Part shown: piece after piece, positions 26,701 to 36,151 of the stretch | How the letters are laid out: each line of letters begins with the position of its first letter | Position numbering within the stretch: position 1 is the stretch's first letter | NCBI GenBank assembly: GCA_002709225.1 | Contig: PAQH01000001.1 | Location: 5,809-56,031, forward strand | Length of the DNA: 50,223 nt | Direction: 5' to 3' | Source: Planctomycetaceae bacterium | GTDB lineage: Bacteria > Planctomycetota > Planctomycetia > Pirellulales > Pirellulaceae | Position numbers and translations under genes: made by a program | Notes under the pieces: model-generated | The model's database searches: none | Told to the model about the DNA's origin: nothing | The model's input: the letters and a program-made list of their open reading frames with translations, nothing else

Positions 26701-29031
26701 ATGTGGGTGAGGAAACTGTTGGCGCAAGAATCTATTCATCTGGGCTGCCCAGCATACCGAGGCAAGGGCAGGGGACCGCTGCGATCCGAGGCGTTTGATG
26801 TGCGCCCCGGCCCGCAGTGCCTACCCGGACGGGTCGCGGCGGCGGCGGTACTCGCAAGTCTGGTTTGGTTTACCAGCCTGGCTCTGGCCGATGGGTCTGA
26901 CGGAATTTCGATTGAACTTCTTGACGATCGCCAGGTTCTTGATCACCAGGATCCGGGCCCTAGCGCCATTGGTTTTGGCGCCCAGTACAAGGTGGGTCAC
27001 TGGACGCCCGTCCGTTTGCGGCTGAAAACCGGCGCCGAAGCTTGCCAGGGACGAATCGTTTTGAAGACCCATGACAGCGATGGTCAGTGGGTAAACTTTG
27101 TCCAGCAGGAGGAAGTAAGTCTGGCAGCCCATGAGGACCGCACCGTCGTCGGTTATCTTCGTTTCGGCACGCTCGAGCCTCACTTGTCCGTTGGATTTCA
27201 AACCGACCAGGACCTTGTAACGAGTGTCTACGTAACGAGTGTCTATCCGCGCGTATCCGATCGGGCCAAGGCGCGACTGGCAACCGACCCGCTTGTGGTG
27301 GTGCTGGGAGGTGAATTGCCTGAAGTGGTCACACCCACGCAGGCAGACACGACGAAACTCTCCTACATATCAGTTGCAGCGAAGGAAATGCCGGACCGTT
27401 GGTATGGCTATGAAGCAGTCGATACGCTGATCTTGCTCACCGGTCAATTGAGCGCCTTTGATGGTGTTACCCAATCCCAATGGTCGGCGCTCGAGCGATG
27501 GGTTCAGTTAGGCGGCAGACTGGTTTTGTCCGTCGGCCGTAACGGTGCTGCTGTGTTTGACAAGCAGCACCCGTTGGCGCGGTTCAACCCAGGTCAATTT
27601 GTTGAAGTCCGCCAGCAAACGGAGACCGCGGAACTGGAGTCGATTTTTCCGTCAAGCGAACAGTTGCGGACTTTCGAGATGACTTTGATTCGCAATCCGC
27701 AAGGTGTCGTGGAAGTACCTATCGCCCGCGGTAACGAGCAGCAGGCTTTTTGGGTTCGCTTTGCGCGCGGTATGGGCCAGGTCGATTTGATCGCAGCGGA
27801 TCTGGGCCGGTCTCCCTGGACATCCTGGTCCGGAAGAACTTCGCTGATGCCCCGTTTGATCAACGGTTCATCGGCGGGACGACCCCGCAAGGGACTCGAT
27901 ATGCGGGTAGAACAACTCACCCATGTTGGATACCAGGATATTGTGGGACAGTTGCGTGGAGCGATGGATCAATTCGAGAATGTACGGGTCTTTCCATTTG
28001 GCTTGGTGGCGGCGCTCATCGGACTTTACGCCCTGCTGATTGGTCCGGGTGATTTCTTCATGCTACGGCGTTGGCTGGCTTTGCGAATGCAGTGGACATG
28101 GCTGACATTTCCGCTGCTGGCAACCCTTTTTTGTCTGTTGGCGATTGGATTGTCTCGTTATCGGGATCAAGGCCGGGTGGTTGTCAATAAAGTAGAAATC
28201 ATTGATGTGGATACCCAAAGCGGGCGAGTGCGAGGTACAACCTGGGCACAACTTTATAGTCCCCAGCAGGCACAGTACGACCTGTCGCTGACACCATCCG
28301 GTAGGTTGACGACAGAAGAAAAAGCAGAAGTGTTGATGTGTTGGCAAGGTTTGCCGGGAGAGGGCCTTGGTGGACTGGGAAATCCATCGACAACTCGGCT
28401 GAGCGGTCAGGCTTATGAAGTTTGTTGTCGATCCAGTCGGCAACTACGAGGGTTGTCCGTTCCTGTGGCTTCGAGTACGGGCCTATCCGCCCGTTGGTCA
28501 GCGAAAGTGCCGGCCGGATCGGGATCCCAGCTCGTTGCTGATCGGCGACATTTCTTGCGCGGGAAAGTCCACAACCCACTCGATGTGGATCTAGTCGACT
28601 CCGTCGTGCTTTACCAGAACTCGTCGTATCGGATCGACGGGGTACTGCGATCGGGACAAACGGTGGCGCTTAACCAGTTGTCGCACAAAGACCTGCGCTG
28701 GAAACTCCAACAACGGGTTGTTGTCAGTAACCGCGATGTCAGTACCCACTGGGATCCTGAAGACGTTCGGCCCGGTCAGTTGCCGCGGATTTTGGAACTG
28801 ATGATGTTCTACGGCGCAGCGGGGGGTGAATCGTATGTTGATTTGACGCATCGCTATCAATCCTACGTTGACCTGAGCGCCGCCTTGCGCACGGGACGCG
28901 CCATCTTGGTGGGTCGTAGCACGCAATCTCTCAGTGATTTGAGCGACAAACAAGAGTTGCTGTCTGCGGAGGCAAATGCGCACTGGACCTATGTCCGAGT
29001 TCTTTTTCCTGTGGAAATGCAACCACAATGA
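26701..29031 (+). CDS. large secreted/membrane protein associated with an ABC ATPase
   Basis: This is a protein of about 776 aa. A hydrophobic signal/anchor (RVAAAAVLASLVWFTSLALA) sits about 40 residues in, so the true start may be GTG 26800, which has GAGG 9 nt upstream; ATG 26701 is the longest likely start. A large beta-rich extracytoplasmic region follows. Two transmembrane helices lie near residues 430-490 (FGLVAALIGLYALLIG; LTFPLLATLFCLLAIGL), then a second long soluble region. It resembles planctomycete proteins found beside GldA-like ABC ATPases; no named domain is certain. Residues around VTSVYVTSVY come from a perfect 15-bp tandem duplication (27217-27246). The ATPase gene overlaps its 3' end by 56 nt, so the two probably work as one complex. 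Confidence 0.75.
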   Translation: MWVRKLLAQESIHLGCPAYRGKGRGPLRSEAFDVRPGPQCLPGRVAAAAVLASLVWFTSLALADGSDGISIELLDDRQVLDHQDPGPSAIGFGAQYKVGHWTPVRLRLKTGAEACQGRIVLKTHDSDGQWVNFVQQEEVSLAAHEDRTVVGYLRFGTLEPHLSVGFQTDQDLVTSVYVTSVYPRVSDRAKARLATDPLVVVLGGELPEVVTPTQADTTKLSYISVAAKEMPDRWYGYEAVDTLILLTGQLSAFDGVTQSQWSALERWVQLGGRLVLSVGRNGAAVFDKQHPLARFNPGQFVEVRQQTETAELESIFPSSEQLRTFEMTLIRNPQGVVEVPIARGNEQQAFWVRFARGMGQVDLIAADLGRSPWTSWSGRTSLMPRLINGSSAGRPRKGLDMRVEQLTHVGYQDIVGQLRGAMDQFENVRVFPFGLVAALIGLYALLIGPGDFFMLRRWLALRMQWTWLTFPLLATLFCLLAIGLSRYRDQGRVVVNKVEIIDVDTQSGRVRGTTWAQLYSPQQAQYDLSLTPSGRLTTEEKAEVLMCWQGLPGEGLGGLGNPSTTRLSGQAYEVCCRSSRQLRGLSVPVASSTGLSARWSAKVPAGSGSQLVADRRHFLRGKVHNPLDVDLVDSVVLYQNSSYRIDGVLRSGQTVALNQLSHKDLRWKLQQRVVVSNRDVSTHWDPEDVRPGQLPRILELMMFYGAAGGESYVDLTHRYQSYVDLSAALRTGRAILVGRSTQSLSDLSDKQELLSAEANAHWTYVRVLFPVEMQPQ
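27217..27246. repeat. 15-bp in-frame tandem duplication inside the membrane-protein gene
   Basis: GTAACGAGTGTCTA occurs at 27217-27230 and 27232-27245, giving a 15-bp period that duplicates the residues VTSVY in frame. Both copies are identical except for the last base of each unit, so the duplication looks recent. Confidence 0.8.
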
Positions 29032-30004
29032 AGTGTGCACAAATCCACCATCAGCCGAAAGTGCTACGCCGGTGATCAGGACCCACGATCTAACCAAGAA
29101 ATACGGCGATCTATTCGCAATACGCGAGATCGATCTCGAGCTGAACGAAGGCGACTTGTTTGGTTTTATCGGCCCCAATGGCGCCGGAAAAACAACCACG
29201 ATGCGGATTATCTCCACACTGTTGAATCCGACATGGGGTGAAGCCTACGTTTGCGACTATTCGATCTATACGGCACCCAAAGAGATCCGTCGGCTGGTGG
29301 GCTATATGCCGGACTTCTTTGGACTCTATGACGATATGAAAGTGATTGAGTATTTGGAGTTTTTCGCGGCCGCCTACCGTATCCAGGGCCCGGCGCGACG
29401 ACAGCGATGCGAAGAAATGTTGGAGATCGTTGACCTCAACTTCAAACGTGATGCCTATGCCAATACGCTTTCCCGAGGTCAAACACAACGGCTCGGTTTA
29501 GCCCGTACCCTGTTGCACGATCCACAAGTACTGCTGTTGGACGAGCCGCTCAGCGGACTTGATCCTCGCGCCCGCATCGAGATGCGCAACTTGTTGCGGA
29601 AGCTTGGGCAAATGGGGAAAACGATTATCGTGTCCAGCCATATTCTGCCGGAACTGGCGGACATCTGTAACAAGGTCGGGATTATCGACCGCGGCGTCAT
29701 GTCCGTGAATGCCGAAGTCGCGCAGGTGATGAAACAAGTTCGCCAGCAGATTGTGTTGGTGATTGGCGTTGTCGGCGATCTGGATTCGGCGCGTGGCATC
29801 CTTGAACAACAGCGTGCCGTAGAATCGATCGAACAGCGAGACGTCGATTTGTGGGTGACGTTATCTCCCGGAATTGAGGATTACAGTGATCTGTCCACAG
29901 CCTTGGTCCAGGCGGGTCACCGGATCCGTTTATTCCGAGAAGATGAGGTCAATCTCGAATCGGCTTTTATGGCGTTAACGAAGGGTCTTGGCGAAAAAAT
30001 CTGA
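28976..30004 (+). CDS. ABC transporter ATP-binding protein (GldA/CcmA-like)
   Basis: This 342-aa ATPase energises an ABC-type export or membrane-remodelling complex. It contains Walker A GPNGAGKTTTM, the Q-loop region VGYMPDFFGLYDDM, the signature LSRGQTQRLGLARTLLHDP (LSRGQ in place of LSGGQ), Walker B VLLLDEPLSGLDP, and the switch His in VSSHILPEL. The C-terminal 90 residues are the extra domain of the CcmA/GldA type. ATG 28976 has GGAGG only 3 nt upstream; ATG 28991 and GTG 29033 are alternatives, since residues 1-30 are not conserved. It overlaps the preceding membrane-protein gene by 56 nt. No ABC-2 permease gene is adjacent, so the partner membrane protein is unclear. Confidence 0.92.
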   Translation: MRTGPMSEFFFLWKCNHNEVCTNPPSAESATPVIRTHDLTKKYGDLFAIREIDLELNEGDLFGFIGPNGAGKTTTMRIISTLLNPTWGEAYVCDYSIYTAPKEIRRLVGYMPDFFGLYDDMKVIEYLEFFAAAYRIQGPARRQRCEEMLEIVDLNFKRDAYANTLSRGQTQRLGLARTLLHDPQVLLLDEPLSGLDPRARIEMRNLLRKLGQMGKTIIVSSHILPELADICNKVGIIDRGVMSVNAEVAQVMKQVRQQIVLVIGVVGDLDSARGILEQQRAVESIEQRDVDLWVTLSPGIEDYSDLSTALVQAGHRIRLFREDEVNLESAFMALTKGLGEKI

Positions 30005-30099
30005 TTACCCGGGTTGCTGTCACCTCTGCCGGGGGCGCGAAATCGGGTGTGTTGGGCGACACAAACCGTGGCGGTTTGCTGGTCCAGCGCGTGTTTTTG

Positions 30100-30129
30100 T
30101 TGATCCGGCCGGTCGCCGAATCCTATACT
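30100..30129 (+). promoter_or_regulatory. putative promoter for the HEAT-repeat gene
   Basis: TTGATC (30100-30105), an 18-nt spacer, then TATACT (30124-30129) match sigma70 boxes at 4 and 5 of 6 positions. It lies about 150 nt upstream of the start at 30278. A small inverted repeat, CAAACCG-TGG-CGGTTTG (30062-30078), lies just before it and could end the ABC transcript, although no T-run follows directly. Confidence 0.45.
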
Positions 30130-30277
30130 GGGTAGGCAACGCGCTGCATAATCCGGTCAAATCACCCAACCCGACCGGCGTCAGGGAGACACTTTGGGTT
30201 CAGAATCTGGTGCGCATGACGAGCGGCTTGTTTGGCCGATAACTGAAGCAGGGTTGTTTGGCAACGAGGGTCGATCG

Positions 30278-31492
30278 ATGGCAACAATGCGGTTGGTGAT
30301 TGGTCTGTTACTGGTAGTTTCCAGTAGTCTTTTGAAAGCCGATGTGATCCTTCTCAAACCGGTGGGGGATCAACCTCCAGGGCGCGTCGAAGGCGATCTG
30401 TTGAATCCGACTGAGACGCCTCGGCAGAAATACCTGATTCGCACATCAGACGGAGCCAAGCTGACACTCACCCCGGAGCAGGTTGCGGAAGTGATCCTCA
30501 AATCCGAGGCCGAGCAATGGTACCAGAGATGGCTTCCCAAGATGCCAGCCACCGCTCGGGGCAATTGGATCATGTCTGAAGAGTGTCGCAAGCGCGGTTT
30601 GAGAGTGCAGCGTGAGATGCATCTGGAAAAAATACTGACCTACGAATCCGAACATCTCAACGCGCGTCGCGCGCTGGGGTTCCGTAAGATTGATGGCCGC
30701 TGGCAACAGCCCAAGGAGTACTGGGAAAACCGCGGCTACGTGCGCTACCAGGGAAAATGGCGACTGATTCAGGACGTCGAGTTTGAGAAACGGCTTGAGA
30801 CGCGCGAAATCGAAGAAAAGGCTTGGCGCAAGAAACTCAAGATGTGGCGGACTTGGATCGTCAAAGCGCGCGGCAAACAGGTGTCCGGGCGCGATAACAT
30901 TGCCCAAATCATGGACAGAAGAGCGGCTCCTGCACTGGCGGAATTTCTCGACCAGGATCAGGAATTTGAACCCCTCAAACTGTTATACATCGACGTTCTG
31001 GCGCGCTTACAGCGCGGACCAGGGGTCCGTGCTTTTATTTCCCGCGCGCTGCGTGACCCGAGTGACTTCGTGCGTGAACGCTGCTTGGAAGAGCTGTCTC
31101 GATTCGGAACGGATCGCGCCGTCGCTTCGTTTATCCAGGTGCTTTCGGCAAACGATAATCGGCTCGTCAACCGGGCGGCGCTGGCGCTGGCTCAGCTGGG
31201 AGATCCGGTAGCGACGCGTCCCTTGATCGAAGCGCTGGTGACACAACACAAGCGTACGTTGAAACCAAATGAGAGCAACGCGAACGCGACTTTTGGCAAC
31301 GGGGGACGGGCGTTTCAATTTGGCAAGAACAAACCAATGGTAATTCGGTGGGAAGAGCAGAATCAGGATGTTCTTGGTGCGCTGACGTCGCTGAACCCGG
31401 AAGTGAACTTCGAGTTCAATGAGGAACAGTGGCGGATCTGGTACGCTCGTCGCAAAGTGCCAGCCAGCTTTGAGTTACGTCGCGACGAGTGA
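30278..31492 (+). CDS. exported HEAT-repeat protein
   Basis: This 404-aa protein starts at ATG 30278 after GAGGG and has a signal peptide (MATMRLVIGLLLVVSS). The first half is unusual: conserved Trp/Tyr-rich positions (WYQRWLPKMPATARGNW, then GFRKIDGRWQQPKEYWENRG), which I know from planctomycete secreted HEAT proteins but not from a characterised family. From about residue 210, HEAT-like helical repeats occur (RAAPALAEFLDQD, FVRERCLEELSRFGTDRAV, NRAALALAQLGDPVATRPL). HEAT repeats form protein-binding solenoids. An extracytoplasmic scaffold role is inferred; no catalytic motif is visible. It follows the ABC ATPase by about 270 nt but appears to have its own promoter. Confidence 0.8.
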   Translation: MATMRLVIGLLLVVSSSLLKADVILLKPVGDQPPGRVEGDLLNPTETPRQKYLIRTSDGAKLTLTPEQVAEVILKSEAEQWYQRWLPKMPATARGNWIMSEECRKRGLRVQREMHLEKILTYESEHLNARRALGFRKIDGRWQQPKEYWENRGYVRYQGKWRLIQDVEFEKRLETREIEEKAWRKKLKMWRTWIVKARGKQVSGRDNIAQIMDRRAAPALAEFLDQDQEFEPLKLLYIDVLARLQRGPGVRAFISRALRDPSDFVRERCLEELSRFGTDRAVASFIQVLSANDNRLVNRAALALAQLGDPVATRPLIEALVTQHKRTLKPNESNANATFGNGGRAFQFGKNKPMVIRWEEQNQDVLGALTSLNPEVNFEFNEEQWRIWYARRKVPASFELRRDE

Positions 31493-31727
31493 ATGTCAGG
31501 TGCGTTGATTGGCCACCCGTGGCGCCCGCTTGTTCGCCGTTAGAGGAGTGGCCCCTGTGGACTGTGACGGTCTCTGGGCGCAGGGAGTGGACATTACGGC
31601 TGGATCTTCTGACGACACCTGGGCCGTACAAGTGCGGTAGCCATTTCGTAGGATTACGTGGCCGACCCACGGTAGGGTTGTTGCTGTCACGGTAGTAGTA
31701 CGCTTGATTTTTTTCACATGGGTTGGC

Positions 31728-33248
31728 ATGCCATCAGATCTATCACCACCGGTTGGCAAAGCGTATCTCGTTGGCGCGGGTCCCGGCGACCCTGGCATGC
31801 TCACATTGCGTGGCGTGGAATGCTTACGGCGGGCCGATGTCGTGCTCTACGATTATCTGGTTAATCGGGAAATCTTGCGGTTTGCCAACGAACATGCGGA
31901 GCAGATTTGTTTGGGGCAACACGGGAAAACACGGATTTGGACGCAGGCGGAAATCAACGAAGCGCTCGTGAATCGAGGGCTTGCCGGCCAGCAGGTTGTG
32001 CGCCTCAAGGGGGGTGATCCCACCATTTTCGCCAGGGGCAGTGAGGAACTTGGCGCGCTTCAGGCGGCTGGCATACCTTGGGAAGTGGTACCTGGCGTGA
32101 CAGCGGCAACAGCTGTTGCGAGCTGTGCGGGCATTTCGTTGACTGACCGTGATCAAGCTTCGGCAGTAGCGCTCATTACGGGTCAAGAAAGTTGCGACAA
32201 GCGGAAGCCAGCCATGGACTACCAGGGGTTGGCGAACTTTCCCGGAACGCTCGTGTTTTACATGGGTGTGACCACGGCCCGGACCTGGACGCGTCAATTG
32301 CTGCTGGCTGGTAAATCGCCGGATACAGCCGCGGCGATCGTTCGCCGCTGCAGTTTGCCTGATCAACAGACGATTTATTGTCGTCTTGATGAAATCGCCG
32401 ACCGCGTGGCGGCGGCGGAGATTCGTCCACCCGCCATGATCATCCTGGGCGAAGTAACTCGTTCCATGGCGCACCCTTGTTGGTTTGAAGGGCGACCCTT
32501 GTTTGGTGTCCGTATTTTGATTACGCGACCGCTAGACCAACTCGACCAACTTCGACAGCCTTTGATGGAACTTGGTGCAGACGTACTGACGCACCCGATG
32601 ATTCGCATTGACCCGCCCGAGAGCTGGGCGCCGGTCGATCAGGCCTGTTCAGACTTCAGCCAGTATGACTGGTTGGTTTTTTCCAGCGCCAATGGGGTTC
32701 GGTTTCTGCTAGACCGGTTGCGGGCAACGGGCAAGGATGCCCGTGCTTTAGGGAACCTGCGCATCGCTGCGATTGGCCCGGGAACCGCGCGAGAGTTAAG
32801 GCGATTCCATCTCGATGCTGACCTGCAACCGGGTGAATTCCGCGCAGAATCTCTGGCTGCCGAGTTGGTACAGGGAGCGGCGGAACAACGCTTTTTACTG
32901 GCGCGTGCCAGTCGGGGGCGGGAGGTTTTGGCGGAACAATTGCGCGCCGCAGGGGGTATCGTGGACCAGGTCGTCGTCTATCGGAGTTCGGATGCGCGCC
33001 AGATCCAGCCGGATATCCAACAGCAACTGGCCCTGGGGCAAATTGACTGGGTGACGGTCACCAGTTCTGCGATTGCGCGGGCGCTGGTGCGGTTGGCCGG
33101 TCCGCTGCTGGGTAAGTGCAAGCTGGCCAGCATCAGTCCATTGACCTCAAGCACGCTGCGGGAGTGCGGGTTCGAGCCACAGGCGGAAGCTCGGGAATAC
33201 ACGATGCCCGGTGTGGTACAGGCCATTCGAGAAGCGGTCGCGGCCTGA
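31728..33248 (+). CDS. cobA-hemD: uroporphyrinogen-III C-methyltransferase / uroporphyrinogen-III synthase fusion
   Basis: This 506-aa two-domain enzyme has an N-terminal CobA/SUMT domain of about 245 residues. It includes AYLVGAGPGDPGMLTLRG, VVRLKGGDPTIFARGSEEL and VVPGVTAATAVASCAGISLT, the SAM- and substrate-binding motifs of the methyltransferase that makes precorrin-2. The C-terminal HemD domain starts about residue 258 (FGVRILITRPLDQL) and includes WLVFSSANGVRFLLDRL and VTVTSSAIARALV. HemD makes uroporphyrinogen III from hydroxymethylbilane. The fusion therefore links two successive steps at the branch point to siroheme/cobalamin. ATG 31728 is chosen over an upstream TTG at 31704. No other heme or siroheme gene is adjacent. 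Confidence 0.93.
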   Translation: MPSDLSPPVGKAYLVGAGPGDPGMLTLRGVECLRRADVVLYDYLVNREILRFANEHAEQICLGQHGKTRIWTQAEINEALVNRGLAGQQVVRLKGGDPTIFARGSEELGALQAAGIPWEVVPGVTAATAVASCAGISLTDRDQASAVALITGQESCDKRKPAMDYQGLANFPGTLVFYMGVTTARTWTRQLLLAGKSPDTAAAIVRRCSLPDQQTIYCRLDEIADRVAAAEIRPPAMIILGEVTRSMAHPCWFEGRPLFGVRILITRPLDQLDQLRQPLMELGADVLTHPMIRIDPPESWAPVDQACSDFSQYDWLVFSSANGVRFLLDRLRATGKDARALGNLRIAAIGPGTARELRRFHLDADLQPGEFRAESLAAELVQGAAEQRFLLARASRGREVLAEQLRAAGGIVDQVVVYRSSDARQIQPDIQQQLALGQIDWVTVTSSAIARALVRLAGPLLGKCKLASISPLTSSTLRECGFEPQAEAREYTMPGVVQAIREAVAA

Positions 33249-33767
33249 CAGAATCAGGTTCTCAAAGGGATCCGCAACGACGGGCGACCGGTTTGATCGT
33301 GGCTCTGCTCAATGATATTAGTACCCCCTATAGTAGGTAGCAATGGTAGCCCGCGGTGGCGCCTTCGATCCTGTCGTCCTAAGTTACCCTAGTTTCCTAC
33401 TTTCATTGACATGTCTTTTGGCGCCGTCTAGACTCGCACGTAGGGGACCGTCCGATCCGGGTATCGGGGGAACCCGGCTGGCTGATGTACCTGGTATGAT
33501 TTGCCCGGTAGTCAGGACCGGAACCGCGGGAACAAAGGTCGGCAATTGCGTGCGGACGGTCGATGAGAATGCTATACGGATACCTGGGTGCTGTGCAGCC
33601 ATGCTGGGCATCAGAAAGTCGTCCTCTTCCGCAGTGGGATTGAGTCGGCCGCCTGGCAAGGAATGGCAGGGAAGTAAGTCGCGGAATTTGAGTTGCGGTC
33701 GCCCAACCGGTCGGCCCTTGTTCTTTGGATTGGACGAACAGAGCGTCGCGCTCGCGGGAGATTTGTC
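33249..33767 (+). promoter_or_regulatory. 519-bp gene-free region with a putative promoter and long leader
   Basis: No credible gene is seen here. TTGACA (33406-33411), a 17-nt spacer and TAGACT (33429-33434) form a sigma70-like promoter with a perfect -35 box. It would give a leader of about 330 nt before the coiled-coil gene at 33768. A separate TATAGT near 33335 lacks a good -35. I recognise no known riboswitch or RNA in the leader. Confidence 0.45.
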
Positions 33768-35255
33768 ATGGCGTCGCGTGAAAACATGGGCCTGCAGATT
33801 TGGTTGATGGTCACGGTGATATTTGCTGTGGGGATGGCCGTCGCGGCTTCGGTGTTCTATTACACCGATTCCAGCAATAAGCAACGCCTCGAAGCGGCCA
33901 AGACGAAGGCGGAGAAGGATAGCGCAACGATCAATAACCTAAACTTTGAAATCCAGGCATTGAAGGCAATGATTCAAGGCCCTCCAGAGGAATTGGAGGG
34001 AATTCCGCTTTCGCCCGACAGCGAAGTCAAGGGTCTGGTCGATAAGTTTCACGTGGATATGGCGACCTACGCGTCGAATCTTGACGCGGGTGACCGTAGC
34101 TATTCGAAGATCGGGTCGCACTTGATCTCCGAACTGCAGAACCGCAACGAGCAATTCAAGCAGAGTACCGAAGAACAGAATAAGATTTTGGCCGCCCGGC
34201 AGGCCAACGAAGAAGCCACCAAGAATCAACTTGCAGAAGCAGTCAAACAACAGCAGACGGTGAGCGATGAGCTGTTGAAGCAAAAGACCGAGTTTGAAGA
34301 ATACAAGCGAAATCAAGCAACAGCCCAGCAAGAACTGCAATCTCGCGTACAGCAGGCGGAGGCGGACAAGACGGCGGCTGAATCACAAGTTGCTGAGCAA
34401 AAAACGAGTTCAGATGCGACTATCAATAAGATGCGAAACGCTGCAGAGCTGCTACGCAATCGGGTTCGTGATTTGCGTGGAGAAGCTATTTTTCGCATCC
34501 CGGATGGCCGCGTGACCTGGATCAATCAGGGTTCCCAGATGGTTTGGATCAATGTTGGAGTGGCCGACGGCTTGCGGCGGCAGATGACATTCAGTGTGTA
34601 TCGATACGACGTCAATGGCATCGATGCCACGCGCAAGAAGGGTGACATTGAGGTGACCAAAGTGGTTGATGAACACCTCGCCGAAGCACGGATCAGTAAT
34701 GATTTGACAGAAGATCCGATCGTGCCAGGCGACGTTATTTTCTCACCCGTCTGGCGGCCAGGTCGGCGAATGGGATTTGCCTTGGCAGGCATTATGGATG
34801 TCGATGGCAATGACCGTCGAGACGAAGGCGAGCGCGACCTGGTGCATAAGTTGATTACGATGAATGGTGGCGTGATTCTCGCAGAAGTCGATGACAAGGG
34901 GGCGATCAACGGTACGATGACCCCCGCGACGACCTATCTGGTGAAGGGTTCTGTGCCCACGGAACAAAACGAATTCGCTGGCTATAACGAGTTGTTCAAC
35001 CAGGCGAATGAAATTGGGATTCAGGCCATCAACCTCGACGAATTTCTCAGCCTGATGGGTTATCAGGGTGAGATGCGTACGGTACGCCTAGATAAAGCAG
35101 CCCGCGGGGAGGATTTCCAGCCTAAGCTCAAGACCGGTTTGCGACCCCAATCGACAGGCCAGACATCCGGTATTTTTCGCAACCGCAAGCCCTCGGCGGC
35201 GGGATCGGGTGGATCCAACTTGCCCAAACGGCGCCGTAATGGGGCGTTTGATTAA
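33768..35255 (+). CDS. membrane-anchored coiled-coil protein, function unknown
   Basis: This 495-aa protein starts at ATG 33768 after GGGAG (the frame is open 75 nt further up, unlikely). One transmembrane helix is near the N terminus (IWLMVTVIFAVGMAVAASVF). A long Gln/Glu/Lys/Ala-rich coiled coil covers about residues 35-250 (for example EEQNKILAARQANEEATKNQ). A beta-rich globular domain follows (GRVTWINQGSQMVWINVGVA, GVADGLRRQMTFSVY). It ends in a basic, Gly/Asn/Arg-rich tail. Planctomycetes have such proteins, but I know no characterised role. An envelope scaffold or cell-shape part is a guess. A strong intrinsic terminator follows at 35288. Confidence 0.8.
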   Translation: MASRENMGLQIWLMVTVIFAVGMAVAASVFYYTDSSNKQRLEAAKTKAEKDSATINNLNFEIQALKAMIQGPPEELEGIPLSPDSEVKGLVDKFHVDMATYASNLDAGDRSYSKIGSHLISELQNRNEQFKQSTEEQNKILAARQANEEATKNQLAEAVKQQQTVSDELLKQKTEFEEYKRNQATAQQELQSRVQQAEADKTAAESQVAEQKTSSDATINKMRNAAELLRNRVRDLRGEAIFRIPDGRVTWINQGSQMVWINVGVADGLRRQMTFSVYRYDVNGIDATRKKGDIEVTKVVDEHLAEARISNDLTEDPIVPGDVIFSPVWRPGRRMGFALAGIMDVDGNDRRDEGERDLVHKLITMNGGVILAEVDDKGAINGTMTPATTYLVKGSVPTEQNEFAGYNELFNQANEIGIQAINLDEFLSLMGYQGEMRTVRLDKAARGEDFQPKLKTGLRPQSTGQTSGIFRNRKPSAAGSGGSNLPKRRRNGAFD

Positions 35256-35287
35256 GTCGCGAAACGGCCCGCACGGCTAACCAGACA

Positions 35288-35321
35288 AACCGGCTGGCGC
35301 ATGGCGCCAGCCGGTTTTTTT
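35288..35321 (+). terminator. intrinsic transcription terminator
   Basis: A perfect 13-bp GC-rich stem, AACCGGCTGGCGC (35288-35300) with GCGCCAGCCGGTT (35104 of the line onward: 35304-35316), has a 3-nt loop and is followed by a T-run (35315-35321). It ends the coiled-coil transcript 32 nt after its stop codon. Confidence 0.93.
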
Positions 35322-35455
35322 GTGGTACCGTTGTGGGGCGATTTCCCAGGCCGGGGACCAAGGTGGTGCTCCGGGATCAACTGCCTCGCTGCCGGGGAAT
35401 GACTGCCGGTCGGCAGCTTGGCGACCGACCGCAATGTCGAGCCAACCCATTTGCG

Positions 35456-36151
35456 TCAGGGGGGGGACTTGGACGGTGGCTGGGAATGCACGGCGGCGAT
35501 CGCGTCCAAATCAAATCCGACTGTACCTGATGCACCCACGGCATTATCCAGATCGGTAATACGCACGTAGCGGGCGTACCGCAATCCCACATCTCGTAGA
35601 TCAAACAAATCGCCCCCAGCTCGTTTGGGATCGGTAGCCGGAATCTGGTTCTTATCGGGGTTGGCGAACACGGGATGCCAGCCGGCACACCCTTTCCGGG
35701 TACCCGTGTCGTAGGGAAACGCTTTCCAAGAGACTCCGTCGACACTCACTTCAACTTTGGCCAGTTCAAAGAAGCCCCGGGTAGATTGCGTCCCGTCGCC
35801 ATCCAGAAAGGCGTTTTCAAAAATCAACAAGTCGCCTCCCGGACCATCAGTGACTTGATTGTCGACGAAAGCCAGTGTGATGCGCCCGCGCTGTCCTAAC
35901 GACAGCACATGTCGTGATCCGGCTCGTAAACCAGCACCGCGCGGTGGCCCCAGCACGATCTTCGGTAGCCGCTCCTTACCAAAGCCACCACCGGGACCAG
36001 GCTCAAAGGACACCACGCGGTCGACAAAGGGATCGGCGCGGGAAGCGTCTCGATCATCTGTTCGCCCGGGAAAGGCGGGGTGGGCGACCGTCCGGAACAG
36101 GACCAACACCAAACAAACGGTATGTAACAGAACCTGGCGGTGACGGGACAT
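35456..36151 (-). CDS. secreted cell-surface protein, conserved PGGD/FENAF family
   Basis: This 231-aa protein has an N-terminal signal peptide (VLLHTVCLVLVLFRTVAHP). The core carries the pattern IVLGPPRGAGLRAGSRHVLS, then GQRGRITLAFVDNQVTDGPG, then LIFENAFLD. I recognise this from bacterial secreted or cell-surface proteins with a beta-sandwich (discoidin-like) fold; no biochemical function is known to me. Its ATG overlaps the stop of the upstream Gfo/Idh/MocA gene in TGATG, so the two are translationally coupled. Near the end it has YVRITDLDNAVG and a predicted Asp-rich loop (GFDLDAIAA) that could bind calcium; this is inference. Confidence 0.75.
   Translation of the reverse strand: MSRHRQVLLHTVCLVLVLFRTVAHPAFPGRTDDRDASRADPFVDRVVSFEPGPGGGFGKERLPKIVLGPPRGAGLRAGSRHVLSLGQRGRITLAFVDNQVTDGPGGDLLIFENAFLDGDGTQSTRGFFELAKVEVSVDGVSWKAFPYDTGTRKGCAGWHPVFANPDKNQIPATDPKRAGGDLFDLRDVGLRYARYVRITDLDNAVGASGTVGFDLDAIAAVHSQPPSKSPP

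Noticed and set aside
30062..30078. Inverted repeat as terminator of the ABC ATPase gene
   Set aside because: Stem is only 7 bp and no T-run follows directly; kept only as a note.
33343..33807. 154-aa open frame between the CobA-HemD gene and the coiled-coil gene
   Set aside because: It overlaps the well-supported start at 33768, has no recognisable domain, and contains the predicted promoter.
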